A stretch of 64,000 bases of DNA, taken from assembly GCA_013076295.1 (NCBI GenBank), contig RQOL01000415.1, positions 29,173 through 93,172 on the forward strand, read 5' to 3'. Below, in pieces: positions 1 through 11,600 of the stretch (the first letter of the stretch is position 1; each line of letters starts with the position of its first letter). The stretch comes from Sanderia malayensis. Its lineage: Eukaryota > Cnidaria > Scyphozoa > Semaeostomeae > Pelagiidae. Made by a program: the position numbers and the translations under genes. The notes under the pieces are model-generated. The model was not told the origin of the DNA and did no database searches. It worked only from the letters and a program-made list of their open reading frames with translations.

Positions 1-135
1 TGCGCTGCACTCACTTATGCTCATGCCCCTTTCAACCCCACGTACAATCGGTTGGATCACTGCGCTTGCCTGTTTATCTTTTATCAAGAAACATCGACCG
101 ATAGGGCGCCCTTCGTGCGCTGCACTCGCTTACCC

Positions 136-250
136 TCATGCCCCTTTCAACCCCACGTAGAATGGATTAGATCGCTGCGCTCTCCTGTCTATCTATTATC
201 AAGAAACTTTGACTGATATGGCGCACTTTGTGCGCTGCATTCGGTTACGC
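136..250 (+). repeat. Representative 115-bp monomer
   Basis: This copy, cut from one tcatg anchor to the next, shows the monomer layout. A pyrimidine-rich start (tcatgcccctttcaacccc) is followed by a GTAC-containing segment (cacgta or catgtacaatgg). Next come a variable ttagatc/tgagctc/atagctc segment, a CpG-rich block (cgctgcgctc), an AT-rich block (ctatctattatcaagaaac), a conserved attgactgatagg, and a variable dyad region (gcgcacttygtgcgc) ending in ctgcactcgctta. The GTAC step gives an RsaI site in most copies, so RsaI digestion should give a ~115-bp ladder. The choice of start is arbitrary, since the true register of a tandem repeat is undefined. Confidence 0.95.
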
Positions 251-365
251 TCATGCTCCTTTGAACCCCATGTACAATGGGATAGCTAGTTGCACTCGCC
301 TGTCAATCTATTATCAAGAAACATTGACTGGAAGGGCGCATTTCCTGCGCTGCACTCGCTTACGC

Positions 366-470
366 TCATGCCCCTTTCAACCCCACGTACAATGGGTTAG
401 ATCGCTGCGCTCGTTTGTCTATCTTTTATCAAGAAACATTGACTGGTACGGGCACTTTATTTGCTTACGC
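366..470 (+). repeat. 105-bp short monomer with 9-bp slippage deletion
   Basis: Related monomers (e.g. 814-927) read ggcacttcgtgcactttatttgc across this region; here it is ggcactttatttgc. The lost 9 bases lie between two gcactt direct repeats, a typical replication-slippage deletion. The following monomers return to 114 bases. Confidence 0.85.
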
Positions 471-1620
471 TCATGCCCCTTTCATCCCCATGTACAATGG
501 GTTAGATCACTGCGCTCTCCTGTCTATCTATTATCAAGAAACATTGACTGATAGGGGCACTTCGTGCACTTCATTTGCTTACGCTCATGCCCCTTTGAAC
601 CCCACGTACAATGGGTTAGATCACTGCGCTCTCCTGTCTATCTATTATCAAGAAACATTGACTGATAGGGGCACTTCGTGCACTTCATTCATTTACGCTC
701 ATGCCCCTTTCAACCCCATGTACAATGGATGAGCTCGCTGCGCTCGCCTGTCTATCTATTATCAGCAAACATTGGCTGATAGGGTGCATTTCCTGCGCTG
801 CACTCGCTTACGCTCATGCCCCTTTCAACCCCACGTACAATGGGTTAGATCGCTGCGCTCGTTTGTCTATCTTTTATCAAGAAACATTGACTGGTACGGG
901 CACTTCGTGCACTTTATTTGCTTACGCTCATGCCCCTTTCATCCCCATGTACAATGGGTTGGCTCACTGCGCTCGCTTGTCTATCTATTATTAGGAAGCA
1001 TTGACTGATAGGGCGCCCTTCGTGTGCTGCACTCACTTACGCTCATGCCCCTTTCAACCCCACGTACAATGAGTTAGATCACTGCGCTCACCTGTCTATC
1101 CATTATCAAGAAATATTGACTGGTAGGGCGCACTTCTTGCGCTGCACTCGCTTAAGCTCATGCCCCTTTCAACCCCACATACAATGAATTAGATTGCGGC
1201 GCTCACCTGTCTATCCATTATCAAGAAATATTGACTGGTAGGGCGCACTTCTTGCGCTGCACTCGCTTACGCTCATGCCCCTTTCAACCCCACGTACAAT
1301 GGGTGAGCTCGCTGCGCTCGCCTGTCTATCTATTATCAGGAAACATTGGCTGATAGGGTGCACTTCATGCGCTGCACTCGCTTACGCTCATGCCCCTTTC
1401 AACCCCACGTACAAGGGGTTAGATCGCTGCACTCGCCTGTCTATCTATTATCAAGAAACATTGACTGGCAGGGCGCACTTCATGCGCTGCACTCGCTTAC
1501 GCTCATGCCCCTTGCAACACCACGTACAATGGGTTAGATTGCGGCGCTCACCTGTCTATCCATTATCAAGAAACTTTAACTGATACGGGCACTTCGTGCA
1601 CTTTATTTGCTTACGCTCAT

Positions 1621-1735
1621 GCCCCTTTCATCCCCATGTACAATGGGTTAGCTCACTGCGCTCGCTTGTCTATCTATTATAAAAAAAATTGACTGATAGG
1701 GCGCACTTTGTGCGCTGCACTCGCTTACGCTCATG
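1621..1735 (+). repeat. A8-type monomer (representative)
   Basis: In this type the usual tattatcaagaaacattg is replaced by tattataaaaaaaattg, with an A run at 1,681-1,688. It is paired upstream with gggttagctcactgcgctcg and downstream with gcgcactttgtgcgc. It recurs dozens of times; the A run is usually 8 but shorter in several copies (e.g. near 33,682, 52,999 and 57,096). It is normally the first member of the common higher-order series. Confidence 0.88.
1701..1715. other. Perfect 6-bp dyad within the monomer
   Basis: The word gcgcac-ttt-gtgcgc is a perfect inverted repeat with a 3-base spacer. The consensus form with ttc and weaker forms (gcacttcgtgc, gcgcacttcatgcgc) occur at the same place in most monomers. 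It could form a small hairpin or bind a dimeric protein; no function is shown by the sequence. Confidence 0.7.
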
Positions 1736-2229
1736 CCCCTTTCAACCCCATGTACAATGAGTGAGATCGCTGCGCTCACCTGTCTATCCATTATCAACAA
1801 ATATTGACTGATAGGGCGCCCTTCATGCGCTGCACTCGCATACGCTCATGCCCCTTTCAACCCCATGTACAATGGGATAGCTAGGTACTGGTAGGGCGCA
1901 CTTCATGCGCTCCACTCGCTTACGCTCATGCCCCTTTCAACCCCATGTACAATGGGATAGCTTGTTGCGCTCCCTGTCTAACTATTATCAAGAAACATTG
2001 ACTGGTAGTGCGCACTTCATGCGCCACACTCGCTTACGCTCATGCCCCTTTCAACCCCACGTACAAGGGGTTAGATCGCTGCACTCGCCTGTCTATCTAT
2101 TATCAAGAAACATTGACTGGCAGGGCGCACTTCATGCGCTGCACTCGCTTACGCTCATGCCCCTTGCAACACCACGTACAATGGCTTAGATCGCTGCGCT
2201 CGCTTATCTATCTATTATCAGGAAACATA

Positions 2230-2520
2230 GACTGATAGGGAGCACTTCGCGCGCTGCATTCGCTTGTGCTCATGCCCCTTTTATCCCCATGTACAATGGG
2301 TTAGCTCACTGCGCTCGCTTATCTATCTATTATCAGGAAACATAGACTGATAGGGAGCACTTCGCGCGCTGCATTCGCTTGTGCTCATGCCCCTTTTATC
2401 CCCATGAACAATGGGTTAGCTCACTGCGCTCGCTTGTCTATCTATTATCAGGAAACATAGACTGATAGGGAGCACTTCGCGCGCTGCATTCGCTTGTGCT
2501 CATGCCCCTTTTATCCCCAC
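2230..2520 (+). repeat. Homogeneous local run of agcacttcgcgcg monomers
   Basis: Consecutive nearly identical monomers start with gactgatagggagcacttcg at 2,230, 2,345 and 2,460, a spacing of exactly 115. They share ccccttttatccccatg and a gaaacatagac variant; one copy has catgaacaatg instead of catgtacaatg. Similar runs recur near 7,340-7,600, 11,775-12,100, 13,190-13,530, 17,050-17,390, 30,810-31,040 and 32,915-33,150. Copy number varies between sites, as expected for local unequal exchange. Confidence 0.9.
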
Positions 2521-2530
2521 GTACAATTGG

Positions 2531-3560
2531 TTAGATCGCTGCGCTCGCCTGTCTATCTATTATCAAGAAACATTGACTGATAGGTTCACCTCGTGCACTT
2601 CGTTCGATTACGCTCATGCCCCTTTCAACCCCATGTACAATGGGATAGGTCGCTGCCCTTGCCTGTCTATCTATTATCAAGAAACATTGACTGATAAGGC
2701 GCACTTCATGCGCTGCACTCACTTATGCTCATGCCCCTTTCAACCCCACGTACAATGGGTTGGATCGCTGTGCTCGCCTGTCTATGTATTATCAAGAAAC
2801 ATTGACTGATAGGGCCACTTCGTGTGCTGCATTCGCTTACGCTCATGCCCAGTTAAACCCCATGTACAATGGGATAGCTCGCTGCGCTCAGCCGTCTATC
2901 TATTATCAGGAAACGTTGATCGATAGGGGGCCCTTCATGCGCTGCACTTGCTTACGCTGATGTCCCTTTCAACCCCACGTACAATGGGTTAGATCGCTGC
3001 GCTCGCCTGTCCATCTTTTATCAAGAAACATTGACTGATACAAGCACTTCGTGCACTTTATTTGCTTACGCTCATGCCCCTTTCATCCCCATGTACAATG
3101 GGTTAGCTCACTGCGCTCGCTTGTCTATCTATTATAAAAAAATTGACTGATAGGGCGCACTTTGTGCGCTGCACCCGCTTACGCTCATGCACCTTTCAAC
3201 CCCACGTACAATGGCTTGCATCACTGCGCTCTCCTGTCTATCTATTATCAGGAAACATTGACTGATAGGTCGCCTTTCGTGTGCTGCACCCCCTTAGACT
3301 CATGCCCCTTTCAACCCCAGGTACAATGAGTTGGATCGCTGGGCTCGCCTGTCTACCTATTATCAAGAAACATTGACTGATAGGACGCAAGTCAGGGGCT
3401 GCATTCGCTAATGTTAATGCCCCGTTCAACCCCATGTACAATGGGATAGCTCGCAGCGTTCACCTGTCTATCCATTAACAAGAAACATTGACTGATAGGG
3501 CGCCCTTTGTGCGCTGCACTCGCTTACGCTCATGCCCCTTTGAACCCCACGTACAATGGG
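2531..3560 (+). repeat. ~1-kb block with a distant copy at 27,250-28,260
   Basis: This stretch of about nine monomers matches 27,250-28,260 at a constant offset of about 24,720 bases. Shared rare variants include cagccgtc/cagtcgtc, gctgatgtccctttc, tgatacaagcacttcg and gacgcaagtcaggggctgc. The copies differ by scattered substitutions such as 3,400 gctaatgttaatgc versus gcttatgttaatga. No gene is present. The match is too long and variant-specific to be chance similarity between random monomers. Confidence 0.88.
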
Positions 3561-3739
3561 TTAGATCACTGCGCTCTCCTGTCTATCTATTATCAAGAAA
3601 CATTGACTGATAGGGGCACTTCGTGCACTTCATTCATTTACGCTCATGCCCCTTTCAACCCCATGTACAATGGATGAGCTCGCTGCGCTCGCCTGTCTAT
3701 CTATTATCAGCAAACATTGACTGGTAGGACTCACTTCAT

Positions 3740-4229
3740 GCGCTGCACTCGCTTACGCTCATGCCCCTTTCAACCCCACATACAATGGATGAGCTCGCTG
3801 CGTTCGCCTGTCTATCTATTATTAGGAAGCATTGACTGATAGGGCGCCCTTCGTGTGCTGCACTCACTTACGCTCATGCCCCTTTCAACCCCACGTACAA
3901 TGAGTTAGATCACTGCGCTCACCTGTCTATCCATTATCAAGAAATATTGACTGGTAGGGCGCACTTCTTGCGCTGCACTCGCTTACGCTCATGCCCCTTT
4001 CAGCCCCACGTACAATGGGTGAGCTCGCTGCGCTCGCCTGTCTATCTATTATCAAGAAACATTGACAGATAGGTTCACCTCGTGCACTTCGTTCGATTAC
4101 GCTCATGCCCCTTTCAACCCCATGTACAATGGGATAGGTCGCTGCCCTTGCCTGTCTATCTATTATCAAGAAACATTGACTGATAAGGCGCACTTCATGC
4201 GCTGCACTCACTTATGCTCATGCCCCTTT
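3740..4229 (+). repeat. Satellite block; first part repeated at ~5,114-5,434
   Basis: Bases from about 3,740 to 4,060 match about 5,114-5,434 at an offset of 1,374 (12 monomers), sharing cgttcgcctgtc, attattaggaagcattg and cccttcgtgtgctgcactc. The remainder is the gttcgattacg/aggtcgctgccc monomer pair that recurs through the left part of the window. No coding content is supported. Confidence 0.85.
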
Positions 4230-5140
4230 TATCCCCAGGTACAATGCATGAGCTCGCTGCGCTCGCCTGTCTATCTACTATCAGGAAACATTGACTGATA
4301 GGGGCCCCTTGTGAGCTGCACTCGCTTACCCTCATGCCCCTTCCAACCCCACGTACAATTGGTTAGATCGCTGCGCTCGCCTGTCTATCTATTATCAAGA
4401 AACATTGACAGATAGGTTCACCTCGTGCACTTCGTTCGATTACGCTCATGCCCCTTTCAACCCCATGTACAATGGGATAGGTCGCTGCCCTTGCCTGTCT
4501 ATCTATTATCAAGAAACATTGACTGATAAGGCGCACTTCATGCGCTGCACTCACTTATGCTCATGCCCCTTTCAACCCCACGTACAATGGGTTGGATCGC
4601 TGCGCTCGCCTGTCTATGTATTATCAAGAAACATTGACTGATAGGGCCACTTCGTGTGCTGCATTCGCTTACGCTCATGCCCAGTTAAACCCCATGTACA
4701 ATGGGATAGCTCGCTGTGCTCAGCCGTCTATCTATTATCAAGAAACATTGACTGGTAGGGCGCACTTCATGCGCTGCACTCGCTTACGCTCATGCCCCTT
4801 TCAACCCCACGTACAATGGGTGAGCTCGCTGCGCTCGCCTGTCTATCTATTATCAGGAAACATTGGCTGATAGGGTGCACTTCATGCGCTGCACTCGCTT
4901 ACGCTCATGCTCCTTTCAACCCCACGTACAATGGGTTAGATCGCTGCGCTCGCCTGTCTATCTTTTATCAAGAAACATTGACTGATACGGGCACTTCGTG
5001 CACTTTATTTGCTTATGCTCATGCCCCTTTCATCCCCATGTACAATGGGTTAGCTCACTGCGCTCGCTTGTCTATCTATTATAAAAAAAATTGACTGATA
5101 GGGTGCACTTTGTGCGCTGCACTCGCTTACGCTCATGCCC
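4230..5140 (+). repeat. ~0.9-kb duplicated block, copy 1
   Basis: This block matches 6,030-6,940 at an offset of 1,799 bases, with nearly the same monomer order: gtacaatgcatgagc, tctactatcagg, gttcgattacg, aggtcgctgccc, ccagttaaac, two ggtgagctc/attggctgata type monomers and an A8 monomer. Differences are few, for example 4,312 gtgagctgcac versus 6,111 gtccgctgcac. The bases between the copies (5,141-6,029) hold other monomer types. Confidence 0.88.
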
Positions 5141-6029
5141 CTTTCAACCCCACATACAATGGATGAGCTCGCTGCGTTCGCCTGTCTATCTATTATTAGG
5201 AAGCATTGACTGATAGGGCGCCCTTCGTGTGCTGCACTCACTTACGCTCATGCCCCTTTCAACCCCACGTACAATGAGTTAGATCACTGCGCTCACCTGT
5301 CTATCCATTATCAAGAAATATTGACTGGTAGGGCGCACTTCTTGCGCTGCACTCGCTTACGCTCATGCCCCTTTCAGCCCCACGTACAATGGGTGAGCTC
5401 GCTGCGCTCGCCTGTCTATCTATTATCAGGAAACATTGGCTGATAGGGTGCATTTCCTGCGCTGCACTCGCTTACGCTCATGCCCCTTTCAACCCCACGT
5501 ACAATGGGTTAGATCGCTGCGCTCGTTTGTCTATCTTTTATCAAGAAACATTGACTGGTACGGGCACTTCGTGCACTTTATTTGCTTACGCTCATGCCCC
5601 TTTCATCCCCATGTACAATGGGTTAGCTCACTGCGCTCGCTTGTCTATCTATTATAAAAAAAATAGACTGATAGGGCGCACTTTGTGCACTGCACTCGCT
5701 TACGCTCATGCCCTTTTTAACCCCACGTACAATGGGTTAGATCACTGTGCCCACCTGTCTACCTATTATCAAGAAACATGGACTGATAGGGCGCCCTTCA
5801 TGTGCTGCACTCGCATACGCTCATGCCCCTTTCAACCCCATGTACAATGGGATAGCTAGGGTACTGGTAGGGCGCACATCATGCGCTCCACTCGCTTACG
5901 CTCATGCCTCTTTCAACCCCATGTACAATGGGATAGCTTGCTGCCCTCGCCTGTCTATCTATTATCAGGAAACATTGACTGATAGGGAGCACTTCGCACA
6001 CTGCATTCGCTGGTGCTCATGCCCCTTTT
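5141..6029 (+). repeat. Satellite spacer between two duplicated blocks
   Basis: About eight mixed monomers lie here. The first three match 3,740-4,060. An 81-bp truncated monomer (gctagggtactgg) sits near 5,850. The segment includes the open stretch 5,365-5,859, which has 164 codons only because several monomers lack the usual stops. It is not a gene. Confidence 0.85.
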
Positions 6030-6940
6030 ATCCCCACGTACAATGCATGAGCTCGCTGCGCTCGCCTGTCTATCTACTATCAGGAAACATTGACTGATAG
6101 GGGCCCCTTGTCCGCTGCACTCGCTTACCCTCATGCCCCTTCCAACCCCACGTACAATTGATTAGATCGCTGCGCTCGCCTGTCTATCTATTATCAAGAA
6201 ACATTGACAGATAGGTTCACCTCGTGCACTTCGTTCGATTACGCTCATGCCCCTTTCAACCCCATGTACAATGGGATAGGTCGCTGCCCTTGCCTGTCTA
6301 TCTATTATCAAGAAACATTGACTGATAAGGCGCATTTCATGCGCTGCACTCACTTATGCTCATGCCCCTTTCAACCCCACGTACAATGGGTTGGATCGCT
6401 GCGCTCGCCTGTCTATGTATTATCAAGAAACATTGACTGATAGGGCCACTTCGTGTGCTGCATTCGCTTACGCTCATGCCCAGTTAAACCCCATGTACAA
6501 TGGGATAGCTCGCTGTGCTCAGCCGTCTATCTATTATCAAGAAACATTGACTGGTAGGGCGCACTTCATGCGCTGCACTCGCTTACGCTCATGCCCCTTT
6601 CAACCCCACGTACAATGGGTGAGCTCGCTGCGCTCGCCTGTCTATCTATTATCAGGAAACATTGGCTGATAGGGTGCACTTCATGCGCTGCACTCGCTTA
6701 CGCTCATGCCCCTTTCAACCCCACGTACAATGGGTTAGATCGCTGCGCTCGCCTGTCTATCTTTTATCAAGAAACATTGACTGATACGGGCACTTCGTGC
6801 ACTTTATTTGCTTATGCTCATGCCCCTTTCATCCCCATGTACAATGGGTTAGCTCACTGCGCTCGCTTGTCTATCTATTATAAAAAAAATTGACTGATAG
6901 GGTGCACTTTGTGCGCTGCACTCGCTTACGCTCATGCCCC
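6030..6940 (+). repeat. ~0.9-kb duplicated block, copy 2
   Basis: This is the second copy of 4,230-5,140 (offset 1,799), with the same monomer order through the A8 monomer and gggtgcactttgtgcgc. It then joins the higher-order series leading to the agcacttcgcgcg run near 7,340, whereas copy 1 continues into a different series. This shows a breakpoint close to 6,940/5,140. Confidence 0.88.
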
Positions 6941-8619
6941 TTTCAACCCCACGTACAATGAGTTAGATCGCTGCGCTCACCTGTCTATCCATTATCAACA
7001 AATATTGACTGATAGGGCGCCCTTCATGCGCTGCACTCGCATACGCTCATGCCCCTTTCAACCCCATGTACAATGGGATAGCTTGTTGCGCTCCCTGTCT
7101 AACTATTATCAAGAAACATTGACTTGTAGGGCGCACTTCATGCGCCACACTCGCTTACGCTCATGCCCCTTTCAACCCCACGTACAAGGGGTTAGATCGC
7201 TGCACTCGCCTGTCTATCTATTATCAAGAAACATTGACTGGCAGGGCGCACTTCATGCGCTGCACTCGCTTACGCTCATGCCCCTTGCAGCACCACGTAC
7301 AATGGGTTAGATCGCTGCGCTCGCTTATCTATCTATTATCAGGAAACATAGACTGATAGGGAGCACTTCGCGCGCTGCATTCGCTTGTGCTCATGCCCCT
7401 TTTATCCCCATGTACAATGGGTTAGCTCACTGCGCTGGCTTATCTATCTATTATCAGGAAACATAGACTGATAGGGAGCACTTCGCGCGCTGCATTCGCT
7501 TGTGCTCATGCCCCTTTTATCCCCATGAACAATGGGTTAGCTCACTGCGCTCGCTTGTCTATATATTATCAGGAAACATAGACTGATAGGGAGCACTTCG
7601 TGCGCTGCACTCGCTTACCCTCATGCCCCTTCCAACCCCACGTACAATTGGTTAGATCGCTGCGCTCGCCTGTCTATCTATTATCAAGAAACATTGACAG
7701 ATAGGTTCACCTCGTGCACTTCGTTCGATTACGCTCATGCCCCTTTCAACCCCATGTACAATGGGATAGGTCGCTGCCCTTGCCTGTCTATCTATTATCA
7801 AGAAACATTGACTGATAAGGCGCACTTCATGCGCTGCACTCACTTATGCTCATGCCCCTTTCAACCCCACGTACAATGGGTTGGATCGCTGCGCTCGCCT
7901 GTCTATGTATTATCAAGAAACATTGACTGATAGGGCACACTTCCTGTGCTGCACTCGCTTATGCTCATGCCCCTTTCAACCCCACATACAATGGGTGAGC
8001 CCGCTGCGCTTGCCTGTCTATCTATTATCAAGAAACATTGACTGATAGGGGCCCTTCATGCGCTGCACTCGCTTATGCTCATGGGCCTTTCAACCACACT
8101 ACAATGGGTGAGCTGGCTGCGCTCGCCTTTCTGTCCATTATCAGGAAACATTGACAGATAGGTTCACCTCGTGCACTTCGTTCGATTACGCTCATGCCCT
8201 TTCAACCCCATGTACAATGGGATAGGTCGCTGCCTTGCCTGTCTATCTATTATCAAGAAACATTGACTGATAAGGCGCACTTCATGCGCTGCACTCACTT
8301 ATGCTCATGCCCTTTCAACCCCACGTACAATGGGTTGGATCGCTGCGCTCGCCTGTCTATGTATTATCAAGAAACATTGACTGATAGGGCACACTTCCTG
8401 TGCTGCACTCGCTTACGCTGATGCCCCTTTCAACCCCACGTACAATGGGTTGGATCGCTGCGCTCGCCTGTCTATGTATTATCAAGAAACATTGACTGAT
8501 AGGGCCACTTCGTGTGCTGCATTCGCTTACGCTCATGCCCAGTTAAACCCCATGTACATGTGATAGCTCGCTGCGCTCAGCCGTCTATCTATTATCAAGA
8601 ACATTGACTGGTAGGCGCA
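6941..8619 (+). repeat. Mixed satellite block; deletion-rich from ~8,080
   Basis: The first part follows the common higher-order series: acaaggggttag, cttgcagcacc, two or three agcacttcgcgcg monomers, then the gttcgattacg and aggtcgctgccc types. From about 8,080 to 8,900 many copies lack single bases compared with close relatives near 9,100-9,600. Examples are catgccctttcaac, ctgccttgcctg, caagaacattg, gtaggcgcac and tatcaaaacattg. No gene is present. Confidence 0.82.
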
Positions 8620-11600
8620 CTTCATGCGCTGCACACGCTTAAGCTCATGCCCCTTTCAACCCCACATACAATGAGTTAGATTGCGGCGCTCACCTGTCTA
8701 TCTATTATCAGGAAACATAGACTGATAGGGAGCACTTCGTGCGCTGCACTCGCTTACCCTCATGCCCCTTCCAACCCCACGTACAATTGGTTAGATCGCT
8801 GCGCTCGCCTGTCTATCTATTATCAAAACATTGACAGATAGGTTCACCTCGTGCACTTCGTTCGATTACGCTCATGCCCCTTTCACCCCATGTACAATGG
8901 GATAGGTCGCTGCCCTTGCCTGTCTATCTATTATCAAGAAACATTGACTGATAAGGCGCACTTCATGCGCTGCACTCACTTATGCTCATGCCCCTTTCAA
9001 CCCCACTTACAATGGGTTGGATCGCTGCGCTCGCCTGTCTAGGTATTATCAAGAAACATTGACTGATAGGGCACACTTCCTGTGCTGCACTCGCTTATGC
9101 TCATGCCCCTTTCAACCCCACATACAATGGGTGAGCCCGCTGCGCTTGCCTGTCTATCTATTATCAAGAAACATTGACTGATAGGGCGCCCTTTATGCGC
9201 TGCCACTCGCTTATGCTCATGGGCCTTTCAACCACACGTACAATGGGTGAGCTGGCTGCGCTCGCCTTTCTGTCCATTATCAGGAAACATTGACAGATAG
9301 GTTCACCTCGTGCACTTCGTTCGATTACGCTCATGCCCCTTTCAACCCCATGTACAATGGGATAGGTCGCTGCCCTTGCCTGTCTATCTATTATCAAGAA
9401 ACATTGACTGATAAGGCGCACTTCATGCGCTGCACTCACTTATGCTCATGCCCCTTTCAACCCCACGTACAATGGGTTGGATTGCTGCGCTCGCCTGTCT
9501 ATGTATTATCAAGAAACATTGACTGATAGGGCACACTTCCTGTGCTGCACTCGCTTACGCTGATGCCCCTTTCAACCCCACGTACAATGGGTTAGATTGC
9601 TGCGCTCGCCTGTCTATCTCTTTTCAAGAATCATTGACTGACAGGGCGCCCTTCATGCGCTGCACTCGCTTACACTCATGCATCTTTCAACCCCACGTAC
9701 AATGGGTTAGATCGCTGCGCTCTCCTGTCTATCTATTATCAAGAAACATTGACTGATAGGGGCACTTCGTGCGCTTCATTCATTTACGCTCATGCCCTTT
9801 CAACCCCATGTACAATGGATGAGCTCGCTGTGCTCGCCTGTCTATCTATTATCAGCAAACATTGACTGGTAGGGCTCACTTCATGCGCTGCACTCGCTTA
9901 CGCTCATGCCCCTTTCAACCCCACATACAATGGATGAGCTCGCTGCGTTCGCCTGTCTATCTATTATTAGGAAGCATTGACTGATAGGGCGCCTTCGTGT
10001 GCTGCACTCACTTACGCTCATGCCCCTTTCAACCCCACGTACAATGAGTTAGATCGCTGCGCTCACCTGTCTATCCATTACCAAGAAATATTGACTGGTA
10101 GGGCGCACTTCTTGCGCTGCACTCGCTTACGCTCATGGCCTTTCAGCCCCACGTACAATGGGTGAGCTCGCTGCGCTCGCCTGTCTATCTATTATCAGGA
10201 AACATTGGCTGATAGGGTGCATTTCCTGCGCTGCACTCGCTTACGCTCATGCCCTTTCAACCCCACGTACAATGGGTTAGATCGCTGCGCTCGCCTGTCT
10301 ATCTTTTATCAAGAAACATTGACTGGTACGGGCACTTCGTGCACTTTATTTGCTTACGCTCATGCCCCTTTCATCCCCATGTACAATGGGTTAGCTCACT
10401 GCGCTCGCTTGTCTATCTATTATAAAAAAAATTGACTGATAGGGCGCACTTTGTGCGCTGCACTCGCTTACGCTCATGCCCTTTTTAACCCCACGTACAA
10501 TGGGTTAGATCACTGTGCCCGCCTGTCTACCTAATATCAAGAAACATGGACTGATAGGGCGCCCTTCATGTGCTGCACTCGCATACGCTCATGCCCCTTT
10601 CAACCCCATGTACAATGGGATAGGTCGCTGCCCTTGCCTGTCTATCTATTATCAAGAAACATTGACTGATAAGGCGCACTTCATGCGCTGCACTCACTTA
10701 TGCTCATGCCCCTTTCAACCCCACGTACAATGGGTTGGATCGCTGCGCTCGCCTGTCTATGTATTATCAAGAAACATTGACTGATAGGGCCACTTCGTGT
10801 GCTGCATTCGCTTACGCTCATGCCCAGTTAAACCCCATGTACAATGTGATAGCTCGCTGCGCTCAGCCGTCTATCTATTATCAAGAACATTGACTGGTAG
10901 GGCGCACTTCATGCGCTGCACACGCTTAAGCTCATGCCCCTTTCAACCCCACATACAATGAGTTAGATTGCGGCGCTCACCTGTCTATCCATTATCAAGA
11001 AATATTGACTGGTAGGGCGCACTTCTTGCGCTGCACTCGCTTACGCTCATGCCCCTTTCATCCCCACGTACAATGGGTGAGCTCGCTGCGCTCGCCTGTC
11101 TATCTATTATCAGGAAACATTGGCTGATAGGGTGCACTTCATGCGCTGCACTTGCTTACGCTCATGCCCCTTTCATCCCCATGTACAATGGGTTAGCTCA
11201 CTGCGCTCGCTTGTCTATCTATTATAAAAAAAATTGACTGATAGGGCGCACTTTGTGCGCTGCACTCGCTTACGCTCATGCCCCTTTCAACCCCACGTAC
11301 AATGAGTTAGATCGCTGCGCTCACCTGTCTATCCCATTATCAACAAATATTGACTGATAGGGCGCCCTTCATGCGCTGCACTCACATACGCTGATGCCCC
11401 TTTCAACCCCATGTACAATGGGATAGCTAGGGTACTGGTAGGGCGCACTTCATGCGCTCCACTCGCTTACGCTCATGCCCCTTTCAACCCCATGTACAAT
11501 GGGATAGCTTGTTGCGCTCCCTGTCTAACTATTATCAAGAAACATTGACTGGTAGGGCGCACTTCATGCGCCACACTCGCTTACGCTCATGCCACATTCA

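Larger units (their letters stand above)
1..2229 (+). repeat. Left-end satellite block, mixed monomer types
   Basis: This block has about 19-20 mixed monomers and no gene. The first 340 bases closely match 28,689-29,028, including the unusual tgtttatcttttatcaag and catcgaccgatagg variants. Part of it (about 593-735) is repeated at about 3,538-3,680, sharing ttgaaccccac and cattcatttacgctc. From about 1,660 it holds the ordered series A8 type, gctccactcg type, acaaggggttag type and cttgcaacacc type, which recurs throughout the window and defines the commonest higher-order repeat. Confidence 0.9.

Noticed and set aside
1678..1690. TATA box at tattataaaaaaaa
   Set aside because: It is one monomer variant repeated dozens of times with no downstream gene; AT-rich words of this kind arise from the aaacatt segment.
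1621..1735. RNA polymerase III promoter or tRNA-derived element (ttagctcactgcg resembles an A box; ggttagatcgc is weakly B-box-like)
   Set aside because: Both words occupy the same place in the monomer as alternative variants, so they cannot form a correctly spaced A/B pair. No tRNA fold or oligo-T terminator is visible.
2573..2809. Recurring 78-codon open stretches that look like a conserved small protein family
   Set aside because: They start at TTG in attgactgatag and end at the next aacattgactga; length and content follow directly from the monomer length and stop positions, not from selection.
3927..4211. Minus-strand open stretches with repeated words such as SQCFLIIDRQA
   Set aside because: They are the reverse-strand reading of the same monomers, recur wherever the same monomer pair occurs, and overlap equally open plus-strand frames.
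5365..5859. Open stretch of 164 codons on the plus strand
   Set aside because: It has the same peptide words as hundreds of other stretches (APFNPTYNG, CARLSIYYQETLTD), which are only translations of the monomer.
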